64,000 nucleotides of DNA, from positions 1 to 64,000 of the forward strand of contig JBIOXV010000157.1 of the NCBI GenBank assembly GCA_044869805.1, given 5' to 3'. The notes under the pieces were generated by a model. The model worked only from the letters and a program-made list of their open reading frames with translations, was not told where the DNA came from and searched no databases. The position numbers and the translations under genes were made by a program. Source of the stretch: CAWDVR01 sp044869805. Lineage in GTDB: Bacteria; Acidobacteriota; Thermoanaerobaculia; Multivoradales; SZUA-115. Shown piece by piece: positions 8,835-17,709 of this stretch; the first letter of the stretch is position 1; the number at the start of each line of letters is the position of its first letter.

Positions 8835-9017
8835 TCAACCGCCGCACTTGCAGATCAGCACGCCCTCGAGGGTCTCGCGGACGGCGCCTTCGCCGCCGCC
8901 CTCGGAGGGATCGAAGCCGATGCGGTAGATCGCGGTGACGTGGCAGCCCTCGAGCTGGTCGTGGCCGGCCGGCAGCTCCGTGATCCGGCCGCAGCGGCGG
9001 CCGAGCCGGCTCGCCAC
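8835..9017 (-). CDS. Possible small Cys-containing protein
   Basis: A reading frame of about 60 codons from a GTG at 9017 follows the miaE-like gene on the same strand with a 26-base gap. It reads RITELPAGHDQLEG, CHVTAIYRIGFDPSEGG and ends VLICKCGG. Codon use is strongly G/C in third positions and the sequence looks natural. No ribosome binding site is evident, and I do not recognise the family. It could equally be a C-terminal remnant of a larger gene. Confidence 0.4.
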   Translation of the reverse strand: MASRLGRRCGRITELPAGHDQLEGCHVTAIYRIGFDPSEGGGEGAVRETLEGVLICKCGG

Positions 9018-9043
9018 GCGGCCCGGTCGGCCCGTCGCGAGCG

Positions 9044-9682
9044 CTAGCCGTGAACGGTCGGAGAGACGCCGAGTGTCTCGGCCAGGCGCTGCTCGTGCTC
9101 GAGCCAGCCGCGCCAGCGCAGGGCGAGCGCATCGGCCGGCACTTCGCGGCCCGCCAGCCGGTAGAAGAGCTGCCAGTGGCGCTTCTCGGCCGGGCCGAGG
9201 TCGTGGAGCAGGCGGCAGACCTCCTCGTCCTCGAGAACCATGAGCAGGCGGGTGAAGCGCTCGCAGCTCCGCGCCTCGACCAGGGCACCGAAGAGCAGGC
9301 GATCGACCTTGGTCCACGGCTCGCGCCCGGCCGCGATGCGGTCGCGCAGCGACTGCGCCCACGGGTTCTTGCGCCGGCCGGCGAGTGGCCAGCCGCGGCG
9401 CTTGAGAATGGCCAGCACGCGGCGCAGGTGCTGCACCTCCTCGGCCGCGAGCGCCGCCGCTTTGGCGGCCAGCTCCGCGTCCTCGGGGTAGTAGCCGACC
9501 AGCGACAGGGCGTACATCGCCACCTGCTGCTCGCACACGGCGTGGTCACCGAGGAACGTCGGCAGCTCTCGCGCCGCGAGCTCGGCCCAGCTCCTGGGCG
9601 TGCTGTGGAGGAGCGGCAGGTCGCCGAGAACGGCGTCGAGGTCGAAGGGTGGAAAGGGACGGGGCCGCGAGCCAAGGCTCAT
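9044..9682 (-). CDS. miaE: MiaE-like tRNA-(ms2io6A)-hydroxylase family protein
   Basis: The start is the ATG at 9682 (protein begins MSLGSRPRPF), giving 212 residues, close to the usual MiaE length. MiaE is a ferritin-like non-heme diiron monooxygenase that hydroxylates the isopentenyl group of ms2i6A37 in tRNA. The helical bundle shows the expected ligand pattern: EQQVAMYAL near residue 60, EEVQHLRRV near 87, and the later helices EARSCERFTRLL and LGPAEKRHWQLFYRL with E and H ligands. It stands alone, divergent from the DUF3574 gene. The main alternative is a related ferritin-like protein with another substrate. Confidence 0.82.
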   Translation of the reverse strand: MSLGSRPRPFPPFDLDAVLGDLPLLHSTPRSWAELAARELPTFLGDHAVCEQQVAMYALSLVGYYPEDAELAAKAAALAAEEVQHLRRVLAILKRRGWPLAGRRKNPWAQSLRDRIAAGREPWTKVDRLLFGALVEARSCERFTRLLMVLEDEEVCRLLHDLGPAEKRHWQLFYRLAGREVPADALALRWRGWLEHEQRLAETLGVSPTVHG

Positions 9683-9836
9683 GGCAGCGGATTGTACGAT
9701 CGAGCCGCGGCACGGGCTCGTACGATCAGTCCACCGTTGGCGAGCATCGAACGGGCAGCCTTCCTTCCGGTGAGGTCGTCGGTCCCATCGCAGAGCTGCT
9801 AGAGTCGGCCGACCAACCAGCCAGGGCGGATCCGTC

Positions 9837-10244
9837 GTGACCAAGCTCCCCACGCTTCTCCTCGCGAGCCTGGTGCTCGCCTCCTGTGCGAGCACCACTC
9901 CCGTGGCCTCCTGCCGGCCGGGCGAGCAGACGGCGGTGATGGACTCGCTGTACTTCGGCACTGCCATGCCCGAGGGGCAGGTCAAGCTCGAGGAGTGGCA
10001 GCGTTTCCTCGCCGAGTTCATTACGCCGCGCTTTCCGGAAGGGCTCACCTCCTGGGCCGCCGCCGGCCAGTGGCAGAGCGGCGACGGAGAGGTGCAGAAG
10101 GAGAGCTCCTACGTCCTCCACGTCGTGCACGCGGATTCACCGCAGACGGACAGCGCGATTCGCGAGGTGGTGTCGGTCTACAAGCAACGCTTCCGCCAGC
10201 AAGCCGTGCTGCGGGTCCGCAGCCCAGCGTGCATCTCCTTCTAG
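9837..10244 (+). CDS. DUF3574 family lipoprotein
   Basis: A GTG start at 9837 gives 135 residues. The signal peptide ends LVLASCAS, a clear lipobox with Cys 17. The mature part has the DUF3574 signature: DSLYFGTAMPEGQV, WQRFLAEFITPRFPEGLT, then SYVLHVVHAD and VYKQRFRQQAVLRVR near the end. The family is periplasmic or outer-membrane and has no known activity. The gene overlaps the start of the CHAT gene by 16 bases, so the two are probably translated from one transcript. Confidence 0.85.
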   Translation: MTKLPTLLLASLVLASCASTTPVASCRPGEQTAVMDSLYFGTAMPEGQVKLEEWQRFLAEFITPRFPEGLTSWAAAGQWQSGDGEVQKESSYVLHVVHADSPQTDSAIREVVSVYKQRFRQQAVLRVRSPACISF

Positions 10245-12991
10245 CGTCACGCCGCGGGCCAGCCCCAGCTCGGGCCGCGCGCCTCGCGGCCTGGGCCCTC
10301 GCCTTGCTCGCGAGCGCCTGCTCGCCACCACCGGATCGCGGCGAGCGGGCCGAGCCGGCGGCGCGCGGCGGCGAGGACGCGGAGTCGGCCCGGGAGGGCG
10401 CGGGCCCGTCCGAGGAGGAGCTCGAGCGCTCGCTGGCGCTCTCCCGGCAGACCGCCGCCGGCAGCCTCGCCGAGGCCGCCGCCTGGCAGGCGTTGGGGAG
10501 CTTCCACCTGGCGGGCGCCGATCTCGAGCGGGCCGAGAAGGAGCTGCGCGCGGCCCTCGAGCTGCGCTCGCGTCTGGCCGCCGGCAGCCTCGAGCACGGC
10601 GAGTCGCTGCAGAGCCTGGGGACCGTGGCCATGAGCCGAGGCCGGTACGAGGAAGCGGGCCGGCTGCTCGAGGAAGCGCTGGAGACTGCACGCCGGCAGG
10701 CGCCGGAGAGCCCCTCCGAAGCCAAGGTGCGGAACAGCCTGGGCTCGCTGGCCACGCGGATGGGCCGGCTGGACGAGGCCGACGGCCACCTCGCCCGCGC
10801 CGCGGAGATCCTCGAGCGGGTCGACCCACGAGGCGAGGAGCGGGTCCAGGTGCTGATCAACCGTGCCAAGGTGGCCTCGAGCCGAGGCGATCTGGCGAGG
10901 AGCGACCAGCACCTGCAGGCGGCGCTCGCTCTCTGTGGCACGCCGGCTGCGGAGACTCTGGCAGTGGCGCAGATCCTCTACCGCCTGGGCCGCAACGCCA
11001 CGGACCGTGGCGACCTCGAGGGCGCGATGGAGCTGGGGCGGCGGGCGCTCGCCATCCAGCGCCGGCTGGCCCCGGGCACGATCCACGAAGCCAGCAGCCT
11101 CACCAGCCTGAGCCTGCTGGCGGTGAAGCTCGGCCGGCTGGACGAGGCGGAGGAGACCGCGCGCGGTGCGCTCGCCATCCGCGAACGCACCGCCCCCGGC
11201 AGCCTCAGCGTGGCGGAGAGCCTGCAGATCTTGGGGCTAGTCGAGATCGAAAGGCTGGACTTCGAGGCGGCGAGCGAGCACCTGCGCCAGGCGGTGGAGA
11301 TCGCCCGCCGGCAGTCGCCCGGCTCGCTGCACGAGGCCAGCGCGCTCTGCAACCTCGGCTTCCTGTCGCTGCGCGCCGGCGACTGGGAGCAGGCGGAGCC
11401 ACCGCTGCGCCGGGCGTCCGGCCTCTTCCACGAGCTGGCACCGGGCGGCACCCGGGAAGCGGACGCACTGGTCAACCTGGGTGACGCCTACCTGGGGATG
11501 CAGAGCTTCGATCGCGCCGAGCAGGCGTTCGCGGCGGCGGTCGACATCTTCGAGGCGCAGATGCCGCGGCTCGGGGGCACCGACGCGAGCCGCGCCTCCT
11601 ATCTCGAGCCGTACCTGCGGTTCCACCAGCGGTTGATCGACCTCCAGCTCTCTCACGGCCGGGCCGCGGACGCGCTCGGCACCCTCGAGCGGTCCCGCGG
11701 CCGCTCGCTGCTCATGGAGCTCGCGCGGCGCGACCTTGCCTTTGCCGTGCCGCGGGTGCTGTCGCTCGACGAGATCCGCGCCAGCCTCGATCCCGGGACG
11801 GCGTGGCTCTCGTTCAGCGTCGATCACGAAAAGACCCTGCTCTTCGTGGTCAAGCCGGAGACCGAGCGCGTGGAGGTGTTTTCGATCGCCGCCGGGCTCG
11901 ACGCGCTGGCCGAGGAGGTCGCCCTCTTCCGCGGGCTGATCGTCGACGGGCGGCGCCCTCCTCGCCTGGGCCAGGAGGGCGGCGCGAGCGCGGGCCTCCT
12001 GGCGCAGGCCAGGAAGCTCTACGCGCTGCTGCTGGCACCGGCTGAGGCGAGTCTCGCCTCGGCGGAGCGCCTGCTGATCTCGCCCGACGGCGCGCTCCAG
12101 GTGCTGCCCTTCGCCGCGCTGGCGAGGCCCGGCGAGCCGCTGGGCTTCCTGGCCCAGGAGTGGCCCGTGCACTATGTGCTCTCGGCCACGCTCTACGCCG
12201 AGCTGCGGCGCGGCGGCGCGCGGGCGGCGCCCACCGACGGGCGGGTCGTCGCCTTCGGAGATCCACGGTTCCGCGAGCTCCAGGTCCGCGGGTCGAGCGC
12301 CACGGCGCCGGCGGACCACCTCGCCAACGCGAGCCTAGCCCTGGACGCGCCCGGGGAAACCCTGCGGCGCTACGAGCGCGGCCTGCCGCCCATCCCCGGA
12401 GCCCGCGCCGAGGTCGAGGCCCTGGCGGCGCTCTATCCCGGCAGCAGCCGCGTCTTTCTCGGCGCCGCGGCCACCGAGCGGGCGGTCAAGACGCTGCCGG
12501 CTTCCCCGCGCTACCTCCACTTCGCCACCCACGCGCTGCTCGATCCGCTCTCGCCGCTCGACTCGGCCCTGGCCCTCGCCGCGCCGGCGGGGGAGGATGG
12601 GGGCGAGGACGGCCTGCTGCACGCCTGGGAGATCTTCGAGCAGCTCCGCCTCGACGCCGACCTGGTCACCCTCTCGGCCTGCGACTCGGCCCTCGGCAGG
12701 GGCGCGGCGGGCGAAGGATTGATCGGCTTGGCGCGCGCCTTCCAGCACGCCGGCGCGCGCTCGATCCTGGCCTCGCTGTGGCCGGTCTCGGACCGCTCGA
12801 CGGCGGAGCTGATGCGGCGCTTCTACGCGGCGCTCGCCGCCGGCCGTCCCAAGGACGAGGCCCTGGCCGAGGCCCAGCGCGCCTTCGCGGCGGGCGAAGG
12901 CGTGGACCCGGCGCTCGCCCATCCCTTCTACTGGGCGGCCTTCGAGCTGATCGGCGACCGCTCGAGCGGCGGCGCGCCCGCGCCGCGGTAG
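10229..12991 (+). CDS. TPR-CHAT caspase-like lipoprotein
   Basis: I place the start at GTG 10229, inside the end of the preceding gene. This gives 920 residues with a signal segment ending LLASAC (Cys about 31), so the protein is probably anchored at the outer face of a membrane. Residues about 60-500 are TPR repeats with recurring GRLDEAE and LGxLAxxxG patterns. The C-terminal third is a CHAT (caspase HetF-associated with TPRs) domain, with LHFATHALLDP giving the catalytic His (about 768) and LSACDSALGRGAAGEG giving the Cys (about 817), followed by SILASLWPVSD. CHAT domains are clan CD-like peptidases. The ECF sigma gene starts 61 bases downstream. A role in cleaving the nearby anti-sigma protein is inference. 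Confidence 0.88.
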   Translation: MHLLLASRRGPAPARAARLAAWALALLASACSPPPDRGERAEPAARGGEDAESAREGAGPSEEELERSLALSRQTAAGSLAEAAAWQALGSFHLAGADLERAEKELRAALELRSRLAAGSLEHGESLQSLGTVAMSRGRYEEAGRLLEEALETARRQAPESPSEAKVRNSLGSLATRMGRLDEADGHLARAAEILERVDPRGEERVQVLINRAKVASSRGDLARSDQHLQAALALCGTPAAETLAVAQILYRLGRNATDRGDLEGAMELGRRALAIQRRLAPGTIHEASSLTSLSLLAVKLGRLDEAEETARGALAIRERTAPGSLSVAESLQILGLVEIERLDFEAASEHLRQAVEIARRQSPGSLHEASALCNLGFLSLRAGDWEQAEPPLRRASGLFHELAPGGTREADALVNLGDAYLGMQSFDRAEQAFAAAVDIFEAQMPRLGGTDASRASYLEPYLRFHQRLIDLQLSHGRAADALGTLERSRGRSLLMELARRDLAFAVPRVLSLDEIRASLDPGTAWLSFSVDHEKTLLFVVKPETERVEVFSIAAGLDALAEEVALFRGLIVDGRRPPRLGQEGGASAGLLAQARKLYALLLAPAEASLASAERLLISPDGALQVLPFAALARPGEPLGFLAQEWPVHYVLSATLYAELRRGGARAAPTDGRVVAFGDPRFRELQVRGSSATAPADHLANASLALDAPGETLRRYERGLPPIPGARAEVEALAALYPGSSRVFLGAAATERAVKTLPASPRYLHFATHALLDPLSPLDSALALAAPAGEDGGEDGLLHAWEIFEQLRLDADLVTLSACDSALGRGAAGEGLIGLARAFQHAGARSILASLWPVSDRSTAELMRRFYAALAAGRPKDEALAEAQRAFAAGEGVDPALAHPFYWAAFELIGDRSSGGAPAPR

Positions 12992-13052
12992 CGGCCGGCG
13001 CTTGTGGCAGACTCACCGCGCACCGCCCTCGTCCGCTTGCCGTGAGCTCGCC

Positions 13053-13589
13053 GTGATTCCCGAGAGCAGCCGCGACGCGGCCCCGACCGCCGACCCGCGC
13101 GGAGAGTTCCGCGAGGTCTTCGAGCGCTTCTTCCCGCGCCTGCGCAGCTTCTTCGTCGCCAGCGGCTTCCAGCCGGCGGACGCCGACGATCTAAGTCAAA
13201 CCGCGCTCGTCGCCGTCTACAAGGCGAGGGAGGAGTTCCGGGGCGAAGGCAGCCTCGACGCCTGGGTCTACTCGATCGCGCGCAATACCGCCCGCGACGA
13301 GTGGCGCCGGCGCGGGCGCGCGTCGGAGACGGAGCCGCTGGCGGAAACCATTCCCGACCCGCGGCCCGCCATCGACGACGAGCACGAAGGCCGCCACGAC
13401 CTCGCCCGGACCATCGCAGCCTTGAGCAAGCTGCCCACCGGCATGCGTACCTGTCTGCTGCTGCACGTTCAGCAAGGGCTCTCCTACCGCGAGATCGCCC
13501 GGCGGCTGTCGCTGTCCCTGCCGACCGTCAAGGTGCAGATCTGGAACGCTCGCCGGCGGCTGCGAACCCTCCTGGAGGAGGAGCCGTGA
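13053..13589 (+). CDS. ECF-family RNA polymerase sigma factor
   Basis: I chose GTG 13053 (protein begins VIPESSRD), giving 178 residues; a TTG at 13002 is possible. Region 2 is visible as REVFERFFPRLRSFFVASG, DADDLSQTALVAVYK and WVYSIARNTARDEWRRRG. Region 4 is KLPTGMRTCLLLHVQQGLSY, then REIARRLSLSLPTVKVQIW, a helix-turn-helix. ECF factors direct polymerase to stress or envelope regulons. Its stop codon overlaps the GTG of the next gene (GTGA), the usual coupling of a sigma factor to its anti-sigma factor. The CHAT lipoprotein gene is immediately upstream. Confidence 0.93.
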   Translation: MIPESSRDAAPTADPRGEFREVFERFFPRLRSFFVASGFQPADADDLSQTALVAVYKAREEFRGEGSLDAWVYSIARNTARDEWRRRGRASETEPLAETIPDPRPAIDDEHEGRHDLARTIAALSKLPTGMRTCLLLHVQQGLSYREIARRLSLSLPTVKVQIWNARRRLRTLLEEEP

Positions 13590-14311
13590 CCGATCCCACG
13601 CCCTGCCGCCCACCCGGACCCCACCCTTCAGCGGAGGAGCTGTACCGTGCGCGGCAGGAGGCACGCCAGGGCCCGCGGAGCGCGGAGACCGAGGCCGTGC
13701 TGGCCCATGCCATGGCTTGCGCCGCCTGCTCCGAGGAGCTGCTGCGCCAGGAGGCATTCGACCAGCCGCAGCCGCTCTCGGCGGCCAAGCTCACGGGAGA
13801 GTGGGAGCGCTTCCAGCAGGCCTTGCAGCGCGAGGCGGCGGCGCCCGATGCTCCGGCTCTGAGGCCCGCGGCGAGGCAGGTGGTCCCGTTCCGCCGCCGG
13901 CCGCTTCTGAGGCGGCCGGCCTTCGCCCTCGCCGCGGCGCTGGCGGCGGTGGTGCTGGGGCTCGCGGTGTGGGTGGCCCTCCAGCCGGGGCCCGGGTCGC
14001 AAGGCCTCGACCCCGAGGATGAGTTGCGCGGCGGCAAGCCTGCAACGGGAGAATTCTCGCCGGCCGGCACGCTCGACGCGCCGCCCGCCGAGTTCGTCTT
14101 CCCGGCCCCGGACGCCCTGCCACGTCGCGTCCTCCTCTTCGACCCCGCCGGCACCTACCGCTGGACCAGCGAGCCGGCGGCCGGCGGGCGCGTCAGCCTG
14201 CCGGAGAGCGAACGCCAGCAGCTCCACCCCGGCGTCGAGTACTTCTGGACGGTGCTGGCCGACGACGGCGGTTCACCGGCGCAATCCTTCGAGATCCAGC
14301 CCCCGAGCTGA
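13586..14311 (+). CDS. Membrane-anchored anti-sigma-like protein
   Basis: The GTG start overlaps the sigma-factor stop and follows GGAGGAGGAG. The product has 241 residues. Its cytoplasmic part contains HAMACAACSEELLRQ (residues about 41-55), a His/Cys motif like the zinc-binding anti-sigma domain. A single membrane helix lies near residues 112-132 (FALAAALAAVVLGLAVWVAL). The outer part (about 110 residues) has RVLLFDPAGTYRW and HPGVEYFWTVLAD, a beta-rich fold. It probably holds the sigma factor at the membrane. The neighbouring CHAT lipoprotein could act on its outer domain; this is inference. Confidence 0.8.
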   Translation: MTDPTPCRPPGPHPSAEELYRARQEARQGPRSAETEAVLAHAMACAACSEELLRQEAFDQPQPLSAAKLTGEWERFQQALQREAAAPDAPALRPAARQVVPFRRRPLLRRPAFALAAALAAVVLGLAVWVALQPGPGSQGLDPEDELRGGKPATGEFSPAGTLDAPPAEFVFPAPDALPRRVLLFDPAGTYRWTSEPAAGGRVSLPESERQQLHPGVEYFWTVLADDGGSPAQSFEIQPPS

Positions 14312-14359
14312 CGGATCGGGCCGACCGCGGCCCGGTCTCGCGACTGGGGGCTTCCCATG

Positions 14360-14390
14360 TAGGTCACACATAGGTATCATTGCCACCTAT
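14360..14390 (+). promoter_or_regulatory. Candidate PadR operator over the padR start codon
   Basis: TAGGT occurs at 14360-14364 and 14371-14375, 11 bases apart, and its inverse ACCTA at 14385-14389. ATAGGT (14370-14375) and ACCTAT (14385-14390) make an inverted repeat with a 9-base spacer that reaches into the ATG at 14389. Its position suggests autorepression by the PadR protein. Confidence 0.5.
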
Positions 14391-14736
14391 GCGACCGAGC
14401 CCCGATGATCTGCGTCAGATGCAGAAGGGCAGCACCGAGATGCTGGTGCTCGCCCTGCTGGAGGAACGCGAGCGGCACGGCTACGAGCTCGCGCTGTTGA
14501 TCGGCGAGCGTTCGCAGGGCGTGATCCAGATCCACACCGCCTCGCTCTACCCGTTGCTCTACCGCCTGGAGCGCCGCGGGCTGGTCGAGGGCCGGTGGGT
14601 GGAGAAGGCGGGCGAGCGCCGCAGGCGCTTCTACCGGCTGACCCCGGCGGGTGGCGAAGTGCTGGCCGCCCAGCGCCGGAGCTGGCGCGAGCTGTTCCGC
14701 GCCCTCGACCTCGTCGCCCAGATCCGCCATGCGTAG
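14389..14736 (+). CDS. PadR-family transcriptional regulator
   Basis: The ATG at 14389 gives 115 residues, the short (PadR-s1) class. The winged helix shows STEMLVLALLEERERHGYEL, TASLYPLLYRLERRGLVEG and RRRFYRLTPAG, all typical. The C-terminal dimerisation helix contains LAAQRRSWRELFRAL. PadR proteins of this class commonly sit just upstream of ADOP permeases in Acidobacteriota and probably repress them. The permease ATG lies 11 bases beyond the stop. An inverted repeat overlapping the start codon may be its own operator. Confidence 0.92.
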   Translation: MRPSPDDLRQMQKGSTEMLVLALLEERERHGYELALLIGERSQGVIQIHTASLYPLLYRLERRGLVEGRWVEKAGERRRRFYRLTPAGGEVLAAQRRSWRELFRALDLVAQIRHA

Positions 14737-14747
14737 AGAAGCCCGCC

Positions 14748-17486
14748 ATGGGTAGGGAAGACGAGCCGGCGGTCTCGCCCGACTGGCTCGCCTTCGTGCG
14801 CCAGCGGCTGCCGCCCCTGGCCTTGAGGCCCGAGCGCGAGGCCGAGATCGCCGAGGAGATCGCGCTGCAGCTCGACCAGACCTACCGCGCCGCCCTCGTC
14901 CGGGGCGGCTCGGAGCCCGAGGCCAGGGCGAGAGCCGAGGCCGACGTCGCCGACTGGCCGGCGATGGCGGACGACATCCGCCGCGCCGAGCACCCGCTCG
15001 CCAGTCGCATTCCCGGACGCCCGCCCTTTCCCGAGCCCCCGACGCTCGGCGCTTCCCGAGGAGCCCCCATGTCCGACCTGTGGCACGACCTGCGCTACGC
15101 CTTCCGCTCGCTCGCCAGGAGCCCCGGCCTGTCGGTGGTCATCGTGCTGACCCTGATGCTCGGCATCGGGGCCACGACGGCGATCTTCTCGCTCGTCAAC
15201 GGCCTGCTGCTCAAGCCGCTGCCGTTCCGCGACGCCGAGCGCCTGGTAGTGGTCACCGAAGCCCAGCCGGGCGGCGGGCGCATGACCGTGGCCTGGCCCA
15301 ACTATCAGGACTGGGTGGCCCGGGCGCGCTCGTTCGACGCCATGGCCGCCTACCGCTCGGCGCGATTCAACCTGACGGGAGGGGAGAAGGCCGAGCGGCT
15401 CGAGGGCCGCGCGGTCGCCGGAGCCTTCCTCTCGATGCTCGGCGTGACGCCGCAGCTCGGGCGGCTGATCACCCCGGCCGACGACGCAGTCGGCGCGCCG
15501 GAGGTGGCGGTGATCAGCGACCGGCTGTGGCGCCGGCGCTTCGGCGGCGATGCGGGCGCCCTCGGCCAGAGCCTGATGCTCTCCGGCCGCCCCCACACCG
15601 TGGTCGGCGTGCTGCCGGCAGGCTTCCAGTACACCCGCGTCGCGGACGTGTTCGTGGCGCTCAGCCCGACGCTGCAGCGCTGGGAGCACGATCGCGGCAA
15701 CCACATGGGCCTCTTCGCCCTGGCGCACCTGGCGCCCGGCGTCACCGTCGGCGAGGCCCGCCAGGAGATGAACGCACTGGCCGCCGCGCTCGCCAAGGAG
15801 TACCCGGCGAGCAACAGCGGCAACGGTGCCGAAGTCAACGAGCTGCGCGACTTCATGGTCGAGGACATCCGCACCGCGGTCCTGGTGCTGATGGCCGGGG
15901 TTGCCTGCGTGCTGCTGATCGGCTGTGTGAACCTCGCCAACTTGCTGCTGGCACGCGGCGCGTCGCGCCACGGCGAGGTCGCGGTGCGGGTGGCGCTCGG
16001 CGCCGGGCAAGGGCGCATCGCGCGCCAGCTCCTCACCGAGAGCCTGCTGCTGGCCGCGATCGGTGGCGTGGCGGGGATCTGGTTCGCGTACCAGGCCCTG
16101 CCCCTCCTGCGCCGCTGGCTGCCGGCCGGCGTGCCGCGCCTCGAGACCGTCGAGATGGACGGCCGCGTGATGCTCTTCGCGCTCGCCGTGTCGCTCGCCA
16201 CCGGCCTCGCCTTCGGCATCCTGCCTGCCTTGCAGGCCGCCCGTTCGGGCCTCTCCCGCGCCGCCGGCCGCCCGGGAGGCGGCCTCGGGAGAGGCGGCGC
16301 GGTGCGCGCCTCCTACCGCCGGGCGCTGCTGGTGGGGGAGATCGGCCTGGCCGTCGTGCTGCTCACCGCCGCCGGGCTGATGATGCGCACCGTGCTCGAG
16401 CTGGTGCGGGTCGATCCCGGCTTCCGCGTCGAGCGCGTCGTCGCCCTGTCCTTCGAGCTGCCGCGGGAGCGCTACGCCGACGACACTCTGCGCACCGCTC
16501 TCGGCCAGATCACCGAGAAGATCGAGGCGCAGCCGGGAGTAGAGGCCGCCGGTCTCACCCTGTCGCTACCCTTCGACGGCTCCAACTGGGGCTCGGTGTT
16601 CGTGGTCGCCGACCAGCCGGTGCCGCCCCGCGCCGAGCTGCCCAGCGCCGCCTTCACCCCGGTCTCGCCGGGGCTCTTCGACACCCTCGGCATGCGCCTG
16701 CTCAAGGGCCGGCTCTTCGAGGACAGCGACGGCGCCAATTCACCGACGGTGACCGTGATCAACGAGACCATGGCGAAGCGCTTCTGGCCCGGGCAGGACC
16801 CGCTGGGCAAGCGCATCAAGCAGGGCTGGCCGGAATCGGAGACGCCATGGCGCGAGGTGGTGGGCGTGGTGGCGGACGTGAAGCTCGAGGGCGTCGCCAC
16901 GGACACGCCGCTCCAGGCGTACCTGCCGATCGCACAGTCGCCGGCGGGCTTCCTCTATCTCGTGGTGCGGACCGCGCAGCAGCCGGCCGCGGCGGCGCGC
17001 ATGGTAGAGAAGACGATGCGCGAGCTCGACCGTGACGTGCCGGTGTTCAACGTGCGCACCATGGAGAAGGTGTTCGAGGACTCGATCGCCACTCAGCGCC
17101 TGCCCACCATCTTCCTCGCCCAGTTCTCGCTCGCCGCCCTGGTGCTGGCGGCGCTCGGCATCTTCGGCCTGATGGCCTACTCGGTGGCCCAGCGCACCCA
17201 CGAGATGGGCCTGCGTATGGCGCTCGGCGCCAGCGACCGGGCGGTGGTGCGGCAGGTGCTCGGCGAGGGACTGCGGGTGGTCGCCGCCGGCGTGGCGCTG
17301 GGCGTCGTGGGTGCCTTCGTGGTGACCCGCTACCTGCGCTCGCTGCTGTTCGAGATCCAGCCCACCGACCCCACCGCCTTCGTCACCGCCGTGGGCCTGC
17401 TCGCCACCGTGGCGCTCCTCGCCGCCTACCTGCCCGCCCGCCGCGCCGCCCGCGTCGACCCCATGGTCGCGCTGCGGTGTGAGTGA
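14748..17486 (+). CDS. ADOP-type duplicated ABC permease (MacB/FtsX family)
   Basis: The ATG at 14748 gives 912 residues. An N-terminal helical region of about 100 residues (REAEIAEEIALQLDQTYRAA) precedes SDLWHDLRYAFRSLARSPG, the standard opening of acidobacterial duplicated orphan permeases. Two copies of a MacB-type periplasmic core plus FtsX permease follow: the first ends with helices near VLVLMAGVACVLLIGCVNLA and ARGASRHGEVAVRVALGAG, the second with LAALGIFGLMAYSVAQRTHE and MGLRMALGAS. No ATPase gene is nearby, as the orphan name implies. It probably couples to a distant ATPase for export or envelope signalling. The PadR gene in front suggests substrate-responsive control. Confidence 0.92.
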   Translation: MGREDEPAVSPDWLAFVRQRLPPLALRPEREAEIAEEIALQLDQTYRAALVRGGSEPEARARAEADVADWPAMADDIRRAEHPLASRIPGRPPFPEPPTLGASRGAPMSDLWHDLRYAFRSLARSPGLSVVIVLTLMLGIGATTAIFSLVNGLLLKPLPFRDAERLVVVTEAQPGGGRMTVAWPNYQDWVARARSFDAMAAYRSARFNLTGGEKAERLEGRAVAGAFLSMLGVTPQLGRLITPADDAVGAPEVAVISDRLWRRRFGGDAGALGQSLMLSGRPHTVVGVLPAGFQYTRVADVFVALSPTLQRWEHDRGNHMGLFALAHLAPGVTVGEARQEMNALAAALAKEYPASNSGNGAEVNELRDFMVEDIRTAVLVLMAGVACVLLIGCVNLANLLLARGASRHGEVAVRVALGAGQGRIARQLLTESLLLAAIGGVAGIWFAYQALPLLRRWLPAGVPRLETVEMDGRVMLFALAVSLATGLAFGILPALQAARSGLSRAAGRPGGGLGRGGAVRASYRRALLVGEIGLAVVLLTAAGLMMRTVLELVRVDPGFRVERVVALSFELPRERYADDTLRTALGQITEKIEAQPGVEAAGLTLSLPFDGSNWGSVFVVADQPVPPRAELPSAAFTPVSPGLFDTLGMRLLKGRLFEDSDGANSPTVTVINETMAKRFWPGQDPLGKRIKQGWPESETPWREVVGVVADVKLEGVATDTPLQAYLPIAQSPAGFLYLVVRTAQQPAAAARMVEKTMRELDRDVPVFNVRTMEKVFEDSIATQRLPTIFLAQFSLAALVLAALGIFGLMAYSVAQRTHEMGLRMALGASDRAVVRQVLGEGLRVVAAGVALGVVGAFVVTRYLRSLLFEIQPTDPTAFVTAVGLLATVALLAAYLPARRAARVDPMVALRCE

Positions 17487-17571
17487 GGGGTCCTCGGTCA
17501 GCCTTTCGACATGCCTGGATTGGGGCGCCTCGCGGCGTCCCGGTGCCAGGCTACGAGTGTGTGTCGTTGTC

Positions 17572-17600
17572 TTGACAAACACGCAACCGACTATTACCCT
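17572..17600 (+). promoter_or_regulatory. Sigma-70-like promoter of the trpB2 operon
   Basis: A perfect minus-35 box TTGACA (17572-17577), a 17-base spacer and TACCCT (17595-17600) lie about 110 bases upstream of the ATG at 17710. The region is clearly more AT-rich than its surroundings. The remaining leader (about 100 bases) has no recognised riboswitch. Confidence 0.6.
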
Positions 17601-17709
17601 CGTGAGCCTAGAAAGCAGAGAAGTGCATCGGTAGCGAGAAGAGGAGGTTCGCCTTTGCGGGAAGGGTGAATCGTGATCGGGACGCTACGGAGCTGAAGCG
17701 GAGGGGCGC

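Noticed and set aside
10229..14311. Type III-E CRISPR (Craspase) locus
   Set aside because: No Cas7-11, no repeats and no Csx30-like gene; only the CHAT plus sigma logic is shared.
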